The notes under the pieces: generated by a model
What the model was told of the DNA's origin: nothing
Database searches by the model: none
Seen by the model: the letters and a program-made list of their open reading frames with translations, nothing else
Made by a program: the position numbers and the translations under genes
NCBI RefSeq assembly: GCF_011516825.1
Contig: NZ_WOTA01000003.1
Span: forward strand, 167,388 to 231,387
Source of the DNA: Acetobacter oeni
GTDB lineage: Bacteria; Pseudomonadota; Alphaproteobacteria; Acetobacterales; Acetobacteraceae
Direction: 5' to 3'
Length of the DNA stretch: 64,000 nt
Shown: in pieces, positions 38,996-47,429 of the stretch
Numbering within the stretch: position 1 is the stretch's first letter
How the letters are laid out: the number at the start of each line of letters is the position of its first letter

Positions 38996-40549
38996 TTACC
39001 TTCGCCCGAACCGCGCCGAAACATAAGGCGCCGGCTCATACGCCAGATCGGCCACCCACGGCCATGTCGGCCTGCGCCGATGATTTCCGATATGCACGAT
39101 GTCCTGGTCGATCGCCCCCGGCGAAAGCGCCATCAGTGCCGGACTGGCCAGCGCCTTCATAGTCGGATGCAGATACCCGCATTTCAGAACCACAATCCGG
39201 AACTGCGCCGGGTCCACACCGATGTCCCGAAACGCCTCGGCCGCATGATACAGTCGCCGGCGCGCCGAGAGCGTCGCCGTAATCCCGTCAAACTCAACTA
39301 CCGCTTCGCCATCCTCCGGCCGCGTCACCGCCGTCAGATGCTTCACAACAGCCTTCTTCACATGCACGGGCCGGCACATCACCGAATCGAGCGTCGCCCC
39401 GATCGAAAGCGGCAACTGCCCCCCCACACCTGCCCGGTAACACGCATCCGTCGCCGGACGATCCGTCATCCCGCCCAGCAACACATCTCTCGTTCCCGCC
39501 TTGAGCAAAGCCTGAAGAAAGAACGTCTGATCCGAGTTGCCACCACCACCCGGATTGTCGCCCGAATCCGAAATCACGACCGGATGCGTTTTCAACCCCA
39601 TCGCCCGCGACAGACATTCCTCAATCGTCCCCGTCGGACTGCCGAACCGGAACTCATGCCGTGCTGCCCAGTAGCGTCCTGCCAGTTCCGTCGCGACCCG
39701 CTTCTGCGCCCCGGCATCCGTCCCCGTCACCACCACGGAGGCCGCTGCCCTGGGCTCGTCCGCCCACACGTAACCAACAAGCTGAGACACATCCAGAATA
39801 CCCGGCAGACGATTATATTCGCTCAGATCCGCCCACAACCGCCGTCCCGGTTCCCATTCCGTGCTGCTCTGCTCACCTGGCAGCAGCGCCGGAATACTTG
39901 CCCACACAATCCCCGGACGCAGGCCGTAACGCAGACAATGCGTCAGCATGTCCGCCGCCCGCATCACATTCTCAACCCGGTCCACATGCGGCGCCGTCCG
40001 GTACGCCGACAGCGCATCCAGCGTATCCACCGCCCGACGACTCAGATTGCCATGCAGATCGTAATACGCCGAAAGCAGACAGTCCGGCCCCACGACAGAC
40101 CGCGTCGCCGCGTACCAGTCGCCCTCCGCGTCATCCATGCCCTCGACACTCAGAGCGCCATGCATCGCCAGATAAACCCCGTCCAGAGGCAGCAGTTGTC
40201 GCAAACGCTCCAGATACTCCGCCTTCAACGTCTCGTAAGTCCCGCGCTCCACCGGCCCGCCGGGCGGCGCCGAAGCTTCCAGTGTCGGCAAAAAAGGCAC
40301 CTCATAACGCAGTAGCGGCAAAGACAGCGGCGCCCCGAACACCTCCTGCCCCCGCAGAACCGTGAAATCCCCCATCCTCGACCTGATGCGACTATATGTG
40401 CTGCACTCCGACGCAATTCCCCCGGTCGCGATCCGCGGCATCCCCCTGAATCCCGGAACCAGGCCCGCCGCGCACGCCGATCCTGAAAAAGCAGGCAACC
40501 CGGCAAGCAACCCCGTCGGAAGCATCTTTAGCATAACTCTTCGGCGCAT
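38996..40549 (-). CDS. M81-family metallopeptidase (MlrC-like), exported
   Basis: The 517-residue protein resembles MlrC, the microcystinase C family (M81 with MlrC C-terminal domain). Recognisable stretches are GGIASECSTYS, YLAMHGALSVEG, SAYYDLHGNLSRR, AYRTAPHVD and ISDSGDNPGGGGNSD. Family enzymes use these His and Asp residues for zinc. The first 27 residues (MRRRVMLKMLP... ending ACA-A) look like a signal peptide, which is not general for the family and suggests a periplasmic location. It follows the RND operon on the same strand after about 250 bases. Physiological substrate unknown. Confidence 0.78.
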   Translation of the reverse strand: MRRRVMLKMLPTGLLAGLPAFSGSACAAGLVPGFRGMPRIATGGIASECSTYSRIRSRMGDFTVLRGQEVFGAPLSLPLLRYEVPFLPTLEASAPPGGPVERGTYETLKAEYLERLRQLLPLDGVYLAMHGALSVEGMDDAEGDWYAATRSVVGPDCLLSAYYDLHGNLSRRAVDTLDALSAYRTAPHVDRVENVMRAADMLTHCLRYGLRPGIVWASIPALLPGEQSSTEWEPGRRLWADLSEYNRLPGILDVSQLVGYVWADEPRAAASVVVTGTDAGAQKRVATELAGRYWAARHEFRFGSPTGTIEECLSRAMGLKTHPVVISDSGDNPGGGGNSDQTFFLQALLKAGTRDVLLGGMTDRPATDACYRAGVGGQLPLSIGATLDSVMCRPVHVKKAVVKHLTAVTRPEDGEAVVEFDGITATLSARRRLYHAAEAFRDIGVDPAQFRIVVLKCGYLHPTMKALASPALMALSPGAIDQDIVHIGNHRRRPTWPWVADLAYEPAPYVSARFGRR

Positions 40550-40798
40550 AACGGTATCCTTCTGCTGCGGCAGCCATCCCGACCCTCACCGGATCGCCGG
40601 CGCCTGCGCGAAACGCTCATACGTTTCGGATACGTTTCAATTCGGGCGCCGACAAGACCCCCGCCATCAGACAGCCGGCCCGCTTCCCGGGATTTGCCCG
40701 AACCCCGCGAAAAAACACAGCTCGTCTCAATCAGTAAAAACGATTTATCCCATCGGGACAATTCGTCCGGTCCGGTCGCCTGATGACCCCATGCGGAC

Positions 40799-43700
40799 TC
40801 AGGCGACCGGGGTCTCCCGCGCATCACTGGATGCACGACCGGCAATCCGGGCATAGAGCGACGGCAACACAAGCAGCGTCAGAAGAGTCGACGAAACCAG
40901 ACCGCCAATCACAACAGTCGCCAGCGGGCGCTCGACTTCAGCCCCGGCGCTGCCCGAAAAGGCCATGGGAAAAAAGCCGAGACTGGCAACCGAAGCCGTC
41001 GCGATAACCGGGCGAAGCCGGGCGCGCGCCGCTGCGAAAGCCGCCGCCGCCGCATCCATCCCTTCCGCGCGAAAAACCTGAATCTGCGAGATCAGAACGA
41101 CACCATTCAGGATCGCAACTCCGAACAGCGCGATGAATCCGATCCCCGCCGCAATGCTGAAGGGCATGCCGCGCAGAACCAGCGCGACGACACCGCCGGT
41201 CGCGGCCACGGGAAGATTGACGAACACCAGTACCGCCGCGCCGACCGACGACAGGGCGGCTACCAGCAGGCAGAAGATCAGCGCCAGCGCAACCGGCAAA
41301 ACCAGAGCGAGACGGTGAGACGCAGATTCCAGATTCCGGAACTGCCCCGCCCAGACCATGGTGTATCCCGGCGGCAAAAAAACCTTCCGCCCGACCGCTT
41401 TCCGTGCCGCCGCCACAAAACTGGCAACATCGCGCCCACGAACATTCGCCTGCACGATGATCCGCCGCCGCAAACCGTCGCGATCAATCCTCGAGGGCCC
41501 GTCGACGAGCCGGATGCGGGTCACGTCTCCCAGCAGAACCCAGCCCGTTCCGCTGACATTGCGGACTTGCAACCGGCTGATCCGGTCAACGGATTTTACA
41601 GCATCGCGGGCAAAGCGAACCTGAGTCGGAATGATGGCCTCATCCAGCGTGACACTCGTTCCGATATGACCGCCCGTCGCTTCCACGGTCTGCAGAATAT
41701 CGGAAACCGTTACGCCGAGACGGGCCGCCGCATCCCGGTCCACATCGATATGCATGTAGGGAACCGTGCCCTCGCTGGCCGAGGTGACGTCCGCCGCGCC
41801 AGGCACGCCGCTGACAACCGCGACGGTCTGATCCGCAAGACGCGACAGGGCCGCAAGATCATCACCGCGAATCGAGATGGCAAGCTGCGTCCGGACCCCC
41901 GAAAGCAGATCGTCCATCCGCATCTGAATCGGCTGGGTCCAGGAATAGCTGGCATCTGGCAGATGGTCTTCCAGCGCCGCGCTCATCTTTTTCACCAGCC
42001 CCGCCTGGGTCGATGCCGTCGTCCACTCCGCACGCGGCCGGAGAAAAACGAACGTATCGGTTTCAGCCGTCCCCATCGGATCGGTCGGAATGGCCGACGT
42101 GCCGGTGTTGCTGACAACAGTCGCAACATCGGGAAAACTTTTGAGAATACGCTCCTGTTCCGTCACGCCACGCACAACCGTATCGAGAGATGCGCCTGGC
42201 AGACGCAGGGACGTGACGAGCAGAGACCCTTCTTCAAGCTGAGGCACGAACTCGCCGCCAAGCCGCGTGGCCAGAAACACCGCAACCGCGAACGTGCCCG
42301 CGGTGATCGCCACCAGCAGACGGACATGATGCCGGCTCCATGTCAGCGCGGGCTCATAACGGCGCCGGACAAACCCGATAAAGCGGGTCTCCCGATCCGG
42401 CCTGCCAAAGCGCATGACAAGTGCAGCCAGCGTTGGCACACACACCACGCAGTAAAGAAGGGATGCCGCCAGAGCCATGATCACGGTCTGCGCCATCGGA
42501 CGAAACATCTTCCCCTCGATCCCCTGGAGGGTCAGAATAGGCAGATAGACGATGATGATGATGAGAATGGCGAAACTGACCGGCCGGATGACGCTGAAAA
42601 GCGCGTCCTGAGCCAGATCCGTGAAACTTTGTCTGTTATGCGCTTCCGTCCGGGTCGCCAGAAGATGCTCCACCACGACCAGGGAGCTGTCCACGATCAT
42701 TCCGAAATCAATCGCGCCGAGACTGAGCAGATTGGCCGAAACGCCGAACCAGCGCATGCCGGCCATGGCGAAGATCAGCGCCGCCGGAATGACCGAGGCG
42801 ATAACCATTGCCGCGCGCCAGTCGCCCAGCACCACGACCAGCACAAGAATGACCAGCACTGCCCCGAGCGCCAGATTCTCCTTCACGGTGCCGATGGTCT
42901 CGGATGTGAGTGTGGCCCGCGTGTAAAACGGATCGAGCACCACCCCGGCGGGGAGAGATTGCCGGATCGCAGGCAGCGCGGCGCTGATCGCGGCCAGGGT
43001 CGCATTCGAACTGACACCGTTCTGCATCAGCACGACGCCATTGACGATCTCGCCCTGTCCGTCGCGTGTCACCGCGCCCAGACGGGTCCGCTCGCCGATC
43101 GACACCGCGCCCATGTCGCGGACACGGATGACATGGCCATTCTGTCCCGTCCTGACCGGAATGGCGCCAAAGGACTCCAGACTCGTGATGCGCGCGCGCG
43201 CCACGATCACCTGCTGCTCATCGTGATGAGCGATCCATCCGCCACCCGTCGACGCATTGTTCGTGTCGATCGCCTGTTCGATGTCGCGGAGCGACACGCC
43301 AAAGCCAATCATCCGGGACGGATTGAGCGTCAGCTGAAAGGTCTCCTGCGCCCCGCCGTTGACGTTGACGTCTACTACACCGGGAACGAGCTTGAGCTGC
43401 GGCACCACTGTCCACGTCATGATGCGGTTGAGATCCGTCAGCGAGTATCCGGCGCCCCGGATCTGGATCTGCATGATCTCGCCCATGCCGGTTGCGAGCG
43501 GTCCCATGGAAATGGAAATACCCGGCACCGAGATGGTGTCGCGGACCAGTTGCAGCCGTTCACTGACCCGGGCGCGGTCCAGATCGATATCGGTTGAATC
43601 CGCAAATTGCAGATAGACAGCCGAAACGCCGGTACGGGAGACGGAGCGCAGATCCGTTACGTCCGGAATCCCTGTCAGACCGGATTCCAGTGGAAACGTG

Positions 43701-43882
43701 ATCAGCTTTTCAACCTCCCCTGTGGCAAGACCGGGCGCCGTGGCGGACACCATGACCTGCTGCGGCGAGATATCGGGCACCGGCTCCACGGGCAGTCCCG
43801 GTACCGTCATCAGACCGGCAGCCAGCAGCGCCGCGACAAGACCGAGCAGAAGAAAGGCGTTTTTCCGGAAGAGGCCGCGCAT
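40799..43882 (-). CDS. Heavy-metal efflux RND pump, CzcA/CusA family
   Basis: The 1027-residue inner-membrane pump has the HME-RND layout. The N-terminal helix leads into a porter domain (VPDISPQQVMVSATAPG, EKLITFPLESGLTGIP), and the TM4 proton-relay motif is LGAIDFGMIVDSSLVVVEH. A second repeat follows, and the C-terminal helix region ends LLTLLVLPSLYARI. It exports metal ions with the adaptor and outer-membrane channel encoded just upstream. The ion (Cu/Ag, Co/Ni/Zn or Cd) cannot be assigned. It begins 5 bases after the adaptor stop. Confidence 0.92.
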   Translation of the reverse strand: MRGLFRKNAFLLLGLVAALLAAGLMTVPGLPVEPVPDISPQQVMVSATAPGLATGEVEKLITFPLESGLTGIPDVTDLRSVSRTGVSAVYLQFADSTDIDLDRARVSERLQLVRDTISVPGISISMGPLATGMGEIMQIQIRGAGYSLTDLNRIMTWTVVPQLKLVPGVVDVNVNGGAQETFQLTLNPSRMIGFGVSLRDIEQAIDTNNASTGGGWIAHHDEQQVIVARARITSLESFGAIPVRTGQNGHVIRVRDMGAVSIGERTRLGAVTRDGQGEIVNGVVLMQNGVSSNATLAAISAALPAIRQSLPAGVVLDPFYTRATLTSETIGTVKENLALGAVLVILVLVVVLGDWRAAMVIASVIPAALIFAMAGMRWFGVSANLLSLGAIDFGMIVDSSLVVVEHLLATRTEAHNRQSFTDLAQDALFSVIRPVSFAILIIIIVYLPILTLQGIEGKMFRPMAQTVIMALAASLLYCVVCVPTLAALVMRFGRPDRETRFIGFVRRRYEPALTWSRHHVRLLVAITAGTFAVAVFLATRLGGEFVPQLEEGSLLVTSLRLPGASLDTVVRGVTEQERILKSFPDVATVVSNTGTSAIPTDPMGTAETDTFVFLRPRAEWTTASTQAGLVKKMSAALEDHLPDASYSWTQPIQMRMDDLLSGVRTQLAISIRGDDLAALSRLADQTVAVVSGVPGAADVTSASEGTVPYMHIDVDRDAAARLGVTVSDILQTVEATGGHIGTSVTLDEAIIPTQVRFARDAVKSVDRISRLQVRNVSGTGWVLLGDVTRIRLVDGPSRIDRDGLRRRIIVQANVRGRDVASFVAAARKAVGRKVFLPPGYTMVWAGQFRNLESASHRLALVLPVALALIFCLLVAALSSVGAAVLVFVNLPVAATGGVVALVLRGMPFSIAAGIGFIALFGVAILNGVVLISQIQVFRAEGMDAAAAAFAAARARLRPVIATASVASLGFFPMAFSGSAGAEVERPLATVVIGGLVSSTLLTLLVLPSLYARIAGRASSDARETPVA

Positions 43883-43887
43883 ACGTC

Positions 43888-45051
43888 TCAGCCGCCATCC
43901 GCACCGGCCAGCAGCGCCGCGCCCTTGAGCGCGAAACTGCCGTCGCTGACCACTTTATCCGATGCGGTGAGATTGCTCCCGATAACCGCCAGGTCATCCG
44001 TCGCAAGAAGCACGCGAACCTCATGCGGCTGAAATCCGTCCCTGCCGTCCGGCGTGTAAACGACGCTGTGCCCGTCAATCTGCTGAATGCCGGTCGTCGG
44101 AACAATCAGCCCGGAAACGCTGCGTTTCGTCTCAAGCCGGGCGTCGAGCATTTCGCCCGGACGAATATTGCCCGACCGGTTATCCGCGATGCTGACCACC
44201 CGCAACAGACCCGTCGCAGGGTCTGCCATCCCGTCGATCGTGCTGATCGTCGTGACCAGCGGAGGTGCCATCTCATCACCGGCGGGCCTCGTAAAGATAC
44301 GCCCCCCAAGGGACAGCTCCGCCGCCTCCCGGGGGCGCACCTCAGCCACGATCCAGACCGTCGAAAGATCGGTCACAACGGCGACGGCTTCTCCGGCCGT
44401 GATATCTGATGCGACGGCGGCGGCAAGACTCTGCACCATGCCGCTGACGGGAGAAATCAGCCGTGACTCCTCGCCATGACCGATGGTTTCGGTAACGGAC
44501 GTGAATTCCTCGGTCAGCCGGTGATCGATCGTATCGATATCGGCCTGACGTGCCGCGAGCATCGCCTGCGCCTGCTGCTTCGTGGCGAGCCGCCGCTGGA
44601 CCTCGCCCGTCGAAACCGTGCTGCCATTGAGCGCATGTCCCCGCTGCCAGGCCGTCGTCGCCTCGGACAGAGAGGCCCTGGCCGAAGCCAGCGCCGCAAG
44701 CGCCTGACTTCGCTGAAGATAAAGCTCGTGCAGGCTGTGATCCGTATAGACGATCATGACCTGTCCCTGGCTGACATGCTCACCGGGAATAATCTTTACA
44801 TCCGTGACCTTGCCGCTTCCCGCCGGGCGGATGACGACGGACCGCGCGGCATTGATGACAACCGATGCCATGGCGGACACGTCCCCATGCAGCTCGCCGG
44901 ATCTGACCGGAACGATCACAAGTTTTTCGCTGGCCTGTGCGGCGGCGTCGAGATGCACTGTCCTGGACCAGGCGGGCGTGTCTGCGCGGCCCTGTGACGG
45001 AACGATCGGCGTCAGAGCCAGAGTCAGAGCCAGAGCCTGAAAATATTTCAT
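43888..45051 (-). CDS. RND efflux periplasmic adaptor, CzcB/CusB family
   Basis: From the ATG at 45051 the product has 387 residues. A signal peptide (MKYFQALALTLALTPIVPS) precedes a barrel-sandwich hybrid domain (VVIRPAGSGKVTDVKIIPGEHVSQGQ-like), a coiled-coil hairpin (about 110-175) and beta-barrel segments (VSIADNRSGNIRPGEMLDA, QIDGHSVVYTPDG). It links the inner-membrane pump to the outer channel. The long open frame upstream to 45444 lies inside czcC and is not coding. The start is 2 bases from the czcC stop. Confidence 0.9.
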   Translation of the reverse strand: MKYFQALALTLALTPIVPSQGRADTPAWSRTVHLDAAAQASEKLVIVPVRSGELHGDVSAMASVVINAARSVVIRPAGSGKVTDVKIIPGEHVSQGQVMIVYTDHSLHELYLQRSQALAALASARASLSEATTAWQRGHALNGSTVSTGEVQRRLATKQQAQAMLAARQADIDTIDHRLTEEFTSVTETIGHGEESRLISPVSGMVQSLAAAVASDITAGEAVAVVTDLSTVWIVAEVRPREAAELSLGGRIFTRPAGDEMAPPLVTTISTIDGMADPATGLLRVVSIADNRSGNIRPGEMLDARLETKRSVSGLIVPTTGIQQIDGHSVVYTPDGRDGFQPHEVRVLLATDDLAVIGSNLTASDKVVSDGSFALKGAALLAGADGG

Positions 45052-45053
45052 GA

Positions 45054-46346
45054 TCAGGGAAGCGTTCCTGTGGAAATGCCCATGCGGACAATGGCGCTGT
45101 GCCAGGAGACCTCCGCCTGATTGAAGGCCAGGAGGGAATGCCATGCCTCCGTCCGCGCGCGCAACGCTTCGATGAGGGACGTCTCGCCAAGGGTCCAGGA
45201 GTGTTCCATGGCATCCGCGCGCCGCATGGTCTGCGATGCGCCCGCCTGCGCCTGAATCAGCGCTTCCCGGGCGCCGGTCAGCCGCGCCATGACCTGCGCG
45301 AGTTCGGTATGCACCGCGCGTCGGGCCTCTGTTTCTGTGCGCGAGGCCGCCGCAAGCCGGTCGCGCGCGGCTGAAATCATCGGTGTGCTGGTCACGTCGC
45401 TCGGCAGCGGAACGCGAATATTCACGCCAACCTGCGTCGCCCACGGACTGCCATACTGTCCTTCGTCGATCGCTTCCAGACCGACTTCCGGGTTGGGCAT
45501 GAAACTCGCGCGGGCCAGACGCATCTGCTCCTGCGCTGCCGCCACGGCGCGATGTGCGGCCTGCACACGGGGATCGCGTTCCTCGATCATGCGGGTTTCG
45601 CCGGGCGGGATACGATCCAGCCAGTGCGGATCAGCCGCCATCAGATCGGGCAGACCCGGAATACCCAGCAATGTCGTCAGGGACGTGACATCACCCGAAC
45701 GCGCTTCCTCGGCCAGCGCAATCTCTCCGCGTGCATTGGCGAGCTGAGCGTTCACCGCCTGTAATTCAATATCGGCCACTTCACCATGACCCCGCGCGCG
45801 CGCGGTCAGCGCGTCAATGTGTTCGAGCGACCGGACAATCGCATGGCCGGCGCTGAGCCGACGCTCATCCAGTATCACTGCCGCAGACTGCTCAAGCACG
45901 CGTATGGCCACAGCCATCCGCTCAACATCCACACGCGCCAGAGCCGATTTGGCATCCGCTGCCGCAACCCGCTCCGTTGCGGTGCTCTGGCCAGGCAGCC
46001 AGAGCGGAACCGAGACACCGCCCTGCCAGGTGATATAGCCCAGATTTGTGCCGCCCGCCCGGTCATCATAATAACTGGCGGTCAGGACAGGACCGCCAGC
46101 GAACCAGGACCGCGCCGCTGCGGCGCGCGCATCGGCTGACCCGGCATTCGTTGCAAGTTCGCGACGCACCGGATCGTTGTTCCATGCCGCCGCCAGAGCT
46201 TCGTGCAGCGGGATCAGCCTGCCGTCCGCGGCACGCGCGGCAGATGACAGACATAAAACCGCAACGCAGACGCCGCACAGACGAATGATCCGGTCTGTGC
46301 GGGAGGCGGAGCGAAAGATGAGCGGTTTCATGAAATGACGGCTCAA
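45054..46346 (-). CDS. Outer-membrane channel of the metal efflux system, CzcC/CusC (TolC) family
   Basis: The 430-residue protein has a signal peptide (CGVCVAVLCLSSAARA) and two repeats of long amphipathic helices typical of outer-membrane efflux proteins, with the VSVPLWLPGQS and VNIRVPLPSD strand segments and a GETSLIEALRARTEA end. It forms the exit duct of the tripartite pump. Its start overlaps the end of the CsoR-like repressor gene by 4 bases, so repressor and pump genes share one transcript. Confidence 0.88.
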   Translation of the reverse strand: MSRHFMKPLIFRSASRTDRIIRLCGVCVAVLCLSSAARAADGRLIPLHEALAAAWNNDPVRRELATNAGSADARAAAARSWFAGGPVLTASYYDDRAGGTNLGYITWQGGVSVPLWLPGQSTATERVAAADAKSALARVDVERMAVAIRVLEQSAAVILDERRLSAGHAIVRSLEHIDALTARARGHGEVADIELQAVNAQLANARGEIALAEEARSGDVTSLTTLLGIPGLPDLMAADPHWLDRIPPGETRMIEERDPRVQAAHRAVAAAQEQMRLARASFMPNPEVGLEAIDEGQYGSPWATQVGVNIRVPLPSDVTSTPMISAARDRLAAASRTETEARRAVHTELAQVMARLTGAREALIQAQAGASQTMRRADAMEHSWTLGETSLIEALRARTEAWHSLLAFNQAEVSWHSAIVRMGISTGTLP

Positions 46347-46609
46347 AAGTATTTCGTGAGAAACGAAAATTCCTGAATCGCGTCCTCGCGACTCATATTC
46401 CCGTCCGCAATCGCGTCAATGATGCAGTGCTCCAGATGATCCCGGATCAGCTCACGCTTCGCATTCCGGATCGTGCTCTCAATAGCCTCAAGCTGCTGGG
46501 CCAGATCGGAGCATGACCGTCCCGCGTCCACCATCGCCATCACCCTGGCAAGATGTCCGAAGGCCTGTTTGAGCCGTCGTTGCACAAGGGGATGTGTATC
46601 ATGCGTCAC
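46343..46609 (-). CDS. Metal-sensing CsoR/RcnR-family repressor
   Basis: The 88-residue all-helical repressor is of the DUF156 family. Cys33, His58 and Cys62 have the same spacing as the Cu(I) ligands of CsoR (Cys-x24-His-x3-Cys); His3 at the N-terminus is a position used by the Ni/Co sensor RcnR. It should repress its own operon (repressor-czcC-czcB-czcA) until metal binds. A matching G-tract inverted repeat lies 10-33 bases upstream of its start codon. The ligand pattern favours Cu(I), but the metal is an inference. Confidence 0.88.
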   Translation of the reverse strand: MTHDTHPLVQRRLKQAFGHLARVMAMVDAGRSCSDLAQQLEAIESTIRNAKRELIRDHLEHCIIDAIADGNMSREDAIQEFSFLTKYF

Positions 46610-46618
46610 TTAACACTC

Positions 46619-46642
46619 CCTACCCAAGGGGGGAGGGGTAGG
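46619..46642 (-). promoter_or_regulatory. G-tract inverted repeat, probable CsoR/RcnR-type operator
   Basis: CCTACCC (46619-46625) and GGGTAGG (46636-46642) form a perfect 7-base inverted repeat around AAGGGGGGAG. The family is known to bind TACC/GGTA-bounded G/C tracts. Its place just before the repressor gene makes it the likely autoregulatory site for the efflux operon. Confidence 0.72.
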
Positions 46643-47210
46643 GCAACTAAATTTTACACGGGTATGGCTGTGCAGGTTTCCTGCCAGGAAAGTAGTCGTT
46701 GTTTTCCGGAGTCAGGACACATTCTTTGAATGTGATGATGAAAGCTGTCGTGATATGAATTGCTGACAGAAATATGTGAGAGCATTGATTGTATCGGATT
46801 GCGATACGACGGGATTCCGATTCCCGGGTTTTCTTCGGTGGAATACAGGCCGTCCTGTTCGGCGCCGCGAGAGAGCGGCCGATCCTGTAATCGCAGTATA
46901 CCCGGGTGTCCGACCTGCGCCGTCATGATCTTAAACTTCGGTACACCTTTCCGCCGAAGTCCGTATACGGGTCATGTATTCCGTTTTATTTTTGAAATTA
47001 ATTCTTCACAGGTGCCTGTAAATCATGGCGCCTTCCCGGAAATGAACAGGCTTTGAGCCTGGGATACAGAGGACAGATTTCTACAGGTAGCAATCAGCCG
47101 TTTCTGCATGAAATCACAAATATCGAAAAATATGCACACAGACTGTCAGGGACATATTTAATCATGGCCGATCCGTCCTGTACGACGGTCCTCCTGTTCG
47201 GAAGTAACAG
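46643..47210. other. Intergenic region at left edge of accessory island
   Basis: About 570 bases with lower GC than neighbours. Short frames exist on both strands, but none has a ribosome-binding site and a recognisable product. A 7-bp inverted repeat (ACTTCGG/CCGAAGT, 46935-46960) is present. No attachment-site repeat or tRNA was recognised. Confidence 0.4.
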
Positions 47211-47420
47211 ATGAAAATAAATAAAAAAAATACAGCAAAATATCTGACAGTTAAATCTGTATGCGATGAATATGGTATTGGTCGGACATATTGTTATAAA
47301 CTTTTATCAGACGGCCGTATCTCGGCGGTAAAGCTGGGCGGAAAGACGCTTATTAAATCAGCATCTGTCGATAATTATTTTTCGACGCTCCCTGACTACA
47401 AACCCTCTGCGGCAGCGTAA
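47211..47420 (+). CDS. Small excisionase-like helix-turn-helix protein (copy A)
   Basis: The 69-residue basic protein has a MerR/excisionase-type helix-turn-helix (LTVKSVCDEYGIGRTYCYKL, then SDGRISAVKLGGKTLIK). Such proteins act as phage or integrative-element excision factors or small regulators. GGAAG precedes the ATG. It is AT-rich compared with its surroundings. A similar protein is encoded at 58563-58769 (shared LTV...RT..YrL.SDGR....K.G..TL pattern). The phage-tail-like gene follows after 9 bases. Confidence 0.7.
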   Translation: MKINKKNTAKYLTVKSVCDEYGIGRTYCYKLLSDGRISAVKLGGKTLIKSASVDNYFSTLPDYKPSAAA

Positions 47421-47429
47421 GGAACGAAT

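Noticed and set aside
38909..40315. Open frame of 468 codons opposite the M81 peptidase
   Set aside because: Composition is dominated by Arg, His and Pro with no motif; it is the shadow of the peptidase gene.
41315..43597. Open frame of 760 codons opposite the RND pump gene
   Set aside because: It lies antisense to an unmistakable CzcA-family gene, is extremely Arg/His-rich and has no domain; it arises from the high-GC codon use of the real gene.
45051..45444. N-terminal extension of the RND adaptor frame
   Set aside because: It lies entirely inside the czcC gene in another frame; the ATG at 45051 gives a proper signal peptide.
46654..47056. Two opposing short open frames (about 90 codons each) in the gap left of the island
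   Set aside because: Neither has a convincing ribosome-binding site or any recognisable product, and they overlap each other.
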